Made by a program: the position numbers and the translations under genes
The notes under the pieces: generated by a model
Databases searched by the model: none
The model's input: only the letters and a program-made list of their open reading frames with translations
Told to the model about the DNA's origin: nothing
Assembly: GCA_937921835.1 (NCBI GenBank)
Contig: CAKZVG010000556.1
Location: 1 to 6,248, forward strand
From: an uncultured Bryobacteraceae bacterium
GTDB lineage: Bacteria; Acidobacteriota; Terriglobia; Bryobacterales; Bryobacteraceae
Direction: 5' to 3'
Length of the DNA stretch: 6,248 nt
Shown: in pieces, positions 4,836-6,248 of the stretch
Layout of the letters: each line of letters opens with the position of its first letter
Numbering within the stretch: position 1 is the first letter of the stretch

Positions 4836-6248
4836 CTACCGGCGCCGCGCGACTTCGGCCGTGTGCACTCCAAATTCGGTCCCGCCCGAGGCGAGCACCG
4901 CCTCGAGACGTCCAGGTCCGGGTCTGAGCGGGACGTCTTCCCAGACGACCGTGCCCGCCGATACGGGGAAGGGCTTTTCGAGTTCGGCGCCGTTGAGCCG
5001 GAAGCGGGCCGTGCCTGCCTGGCCGCGGGTTTTGAAGCTGAGGGTGACGCGGTAGCGCCCGCCTTCGCGGACATCGACTTCCCAGTAGCCCACGGAATCG
5101 GCTCCCCAACCGGCTTTGGGGCCGCGCCAGTCCTGGCGGGTCAGCCGCACCGGGTCCTCGTGCTTGGTGCCCAGAAAGATGCGGGGCGGGTCGTAGCCGC
5201 GGGTGGAGGAGACGTCGCGGAACCAGGCCTCGTAGCTTTTGCGCATGCGGGAGATGATTTCGGGGTTCGCCGGCGCGATGTCGGCCGATTCCGCCGGGTC
5301 CTTCTCGAGGTCGTAGAGCTCCTTGCCGTCCACCAGCTTATACCGCTGGCTGCGCACCGCCGCGGCGCGGAACGGCTCGGGGGCGTCGCCGCGGTGCCAC
5401 TGGAAATAGAGGGTGCGATCCGGCCAGGAGGGTGCGCCGCCGCGGGCGAGCGGCAGCAGGCTGAGGCCGTCGAGTTCGACGCCGGACGGACGGGATACGC
5501 GGCAAGCCTCCAGCAGGGTCGGCACGACGTCGATATGCGCCGCGATGCGGTCAACCCTGGTCCCGGGGCGGATCTGTCCCGGCCAGCGCACGAAGAACGG
5601 CACGCGGATGCCGCCCTGGTAGACCGTGCCCTTGCGGCCGCGCATGCCGGCGTTGTAGCGTGGCTGCTGCGGACCGTTGTCGGTCATGAAGATCAGGACG
5701 GTGTTCTCTTCAAGCCCCAGCCGCTTCAAAGCGGCGATCACTCTTCCCACGTTGTCGTCGAGGTTCTTCACCATGCCGTAGACCTTGGCGGTGGTGTCGT
5801 CGAGGCCCATGGCGCGGAAGGGCGTGGCGAGTTCCTCGGCGACTTCGAGCGGCGTATGCGGCGCGTTGGTGGCGAGGTAGGCGAAGAACGGCCGGTTGCG
5901 GTTCTGTTCGATGAAGGCGAGGGCTTCGCTGGTGAAGACGTCGGTGCAATAGCCCTGGTAACGTTGCGGCCGCCCGTTGTGGAGCAGAAGCGGGTCGAAG
6001 TAGCTGCTTCCGTCCGGGAGGTCCGAGGGCTGCCCGAGTCCTCCGCCCAGGTGCACCACGGACTCCTGAAAGCCCTGGTCCATGGGCCGCATTGGATGGT
6101 TGTCTCCCAGGTGCCATTTTCCGAAGATGCCGGTGCGGTACCCGTTTTCCGCCAGGATCTCCGCCAGGGTCACTTCGCCCGGATCCATGACTGACCTGCC
6201 CTTGAACGTGTCCACCACCTTGGTCCGGTGGGAATAGCGCCCGGTGAG
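4836..6248 (-). CDS. Type I (arylsulfatase A-like) sulfatase, C-terminal 470 residues, 5' end beyond right edge
   Basis: The frame is open at base 6248 and ends at TAG (4838-4836). The family hydrolyses sulfate esters with a formylglycine made from Cys or Ser. The first visible residues, LTGRYSHRT, are the tail of the (C/S)xPSRxxLLTGR signature, so the modified residue should lie about 8 codons past the edge. The GTG at 6218-6216 is an internal Val, not a start. Visible active-site elements are: GYRTGIFGKWHLG with Lys (6117-6119) and His (6111-6113); NAPHTPL with His at 5856-5858; MTDNG with metal-ligand Asp (5679-5681) and Asn (5676-5678); and RGRKGTVYQGGIRVP with the sulfate-contacting Lys at 5631-5633. 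After LYDLEKDPAE the chain continues about 160 residues. The last 110 or so look beta-rich (VGYWEVDVREGGRYRVTLSF), like an accessory carbohydrate-binding-type module found in related sulfatases. The substrate is unknown. An export signal is expected but outside the window. Confidence 0.95.
   Translation of the reverse strand, partial: LTGRYSHRTKVVDTFKGRSVMDPGEVTLAEILAENGYRTGIFGKWHLGDNHPMRPMDQGFQESVVHLGGGLGQPSDLPDGSSYFDPLLLHNGRPQRYQGYCTDVFTSEALAFIEQNRNRPFFAYLATNAPHTPLEVAEELATPFRAMGLDDTTAKVYGMVKNLDDNVGRVIAALKRLGLEENTVLIFMTDNGPQQPRYNAGMRGRKGTVYQGGIRVPFFVRWPGQIRPGTRVDRIAAHIDVVPTLLEACRVSRPSGVELDGLSLLPLARGGAPSWPDRTLYFQWHRGDAPEPFRAAAVRSQRYKLVDGKELYDLEKDPAESADIAPANPEIISRMRKSYEAWFRDVSSTRGYDPPRIFLGTKHEDPVRLTRQDWRGPKAGWGADSVGYWEVDVREGGRYRVTLSFKTRGQAGTARFRLNGAELEKPFPVSAGTVVWEDVPLRPGPGRLEAVLASGGTEFGVHTAEVARRR

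Noticed and set aside
4711..5109. N-terminal extension of the 66-residue gene into a 199-codon frame
   Set aside because: The extension overlaps the sulfatase on the same strand in another frame and has the Arg/Pro-rich composition of a shadow frame. The downstream ATG at 4710 has its own AAGGA ribosome site.
4755..6194. 479-codon open frame on the plus strand opposite the sulfatase
   Set aside because: It is the antisense of a clear sulfatase with all family motifs in its own frame. The antisense product is Gly/Ala/Val/Arg-rich with no recognisable domain. Long antisense frames are common in GC-rich coding DNA.
6216..6218. GTG as the start codon of the sulfatase
   Set aside because: The frame continues upstream to the window edge with LTGRYSHRTK, the tail of the conserved sulfatase signature, so this codon is an internal valine.
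1..6248. CRISPR array, transposon ends, tRNA or rRNA genes, phage or defence genes
   Set aside because: I saw no regularly spaced repeats, transposase-like product, tRNA-like cloverleaf or rRNA sequence. All long stretches are accounted for by the genes listed.

Overview
The window is GC-rich with compact gene spacing. It carries two gene types that are typical of soil Acidobacteriota: an Oar-like TonB-dependent receptor with an N-terminal carboxypeptidase-regulatory-like domain and an 'LPLNGRN' plug motif, and an exported-type arylsulfatase. I infer an acidobacterium, possibly of the Solibacter/Bryobacter kind. No rRNA, tRNA or universal marker is present to confirm this.

Layout, left to right. 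(1) Positions 1-594, minus strand: the N-terminal 198 residues of MsrP (YedY), the Tat-exported molybdopterin subunit of the periplasmic methionine-sulfoxide reductase. The gene runs off the left edge. (2) Positions 595-724: a 130-bp divergent intergenic region with two small inverted repeats and no convincing sigma-70 promoter. (3) Positions 725-4009, plus strand: a complete 1094-residue TonB-dependent outer-membrane receptor with a signal peptide and a terminal Phe. (4) Positions 4010-4085: a short gap with a possible -10 element and a strong Shine-Dalgarno. (5) Positions 4086-4475, plus strand: a GTG-started 129-residue integral membrane protein of unknown function. (6) Positions 4476-4509: a 34-bp convergent gap with a small GC hairpin. 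(7) Positions 4510-4710, minus strand: a probable 66-residue small soluble protein that I do not recognise. (8) Positions 4711-4835: a 125-bp gap. (9) Positions 4836-6248, minus strand: the C-terminal 470 residues of a type I (formylglycine) sulfatase with a C-terminal beta-rich accessory domain. Its 5' end, including the modified Cys/Ser, lies beyond the right edge.

How the genes relate: MsrP acts in the periplasm, the receptor sits in the outer membrane, and the sulfatase is probably periplasmic or surface-exposed, so the neighbourhood leans toward the cell envelope. A receptor for an oligosaccharide plus a sulfatase could suggest use of a sulfated glycan. However, the two genes are on opposite strands with two other genes between them, so co-function is only a possibility.

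I see no CRISPR array, mobile element, defence system or clear novel system. The least explained items are the 66-residue protein, the 129-residue membrane protein and the palindromes in the divergent region.
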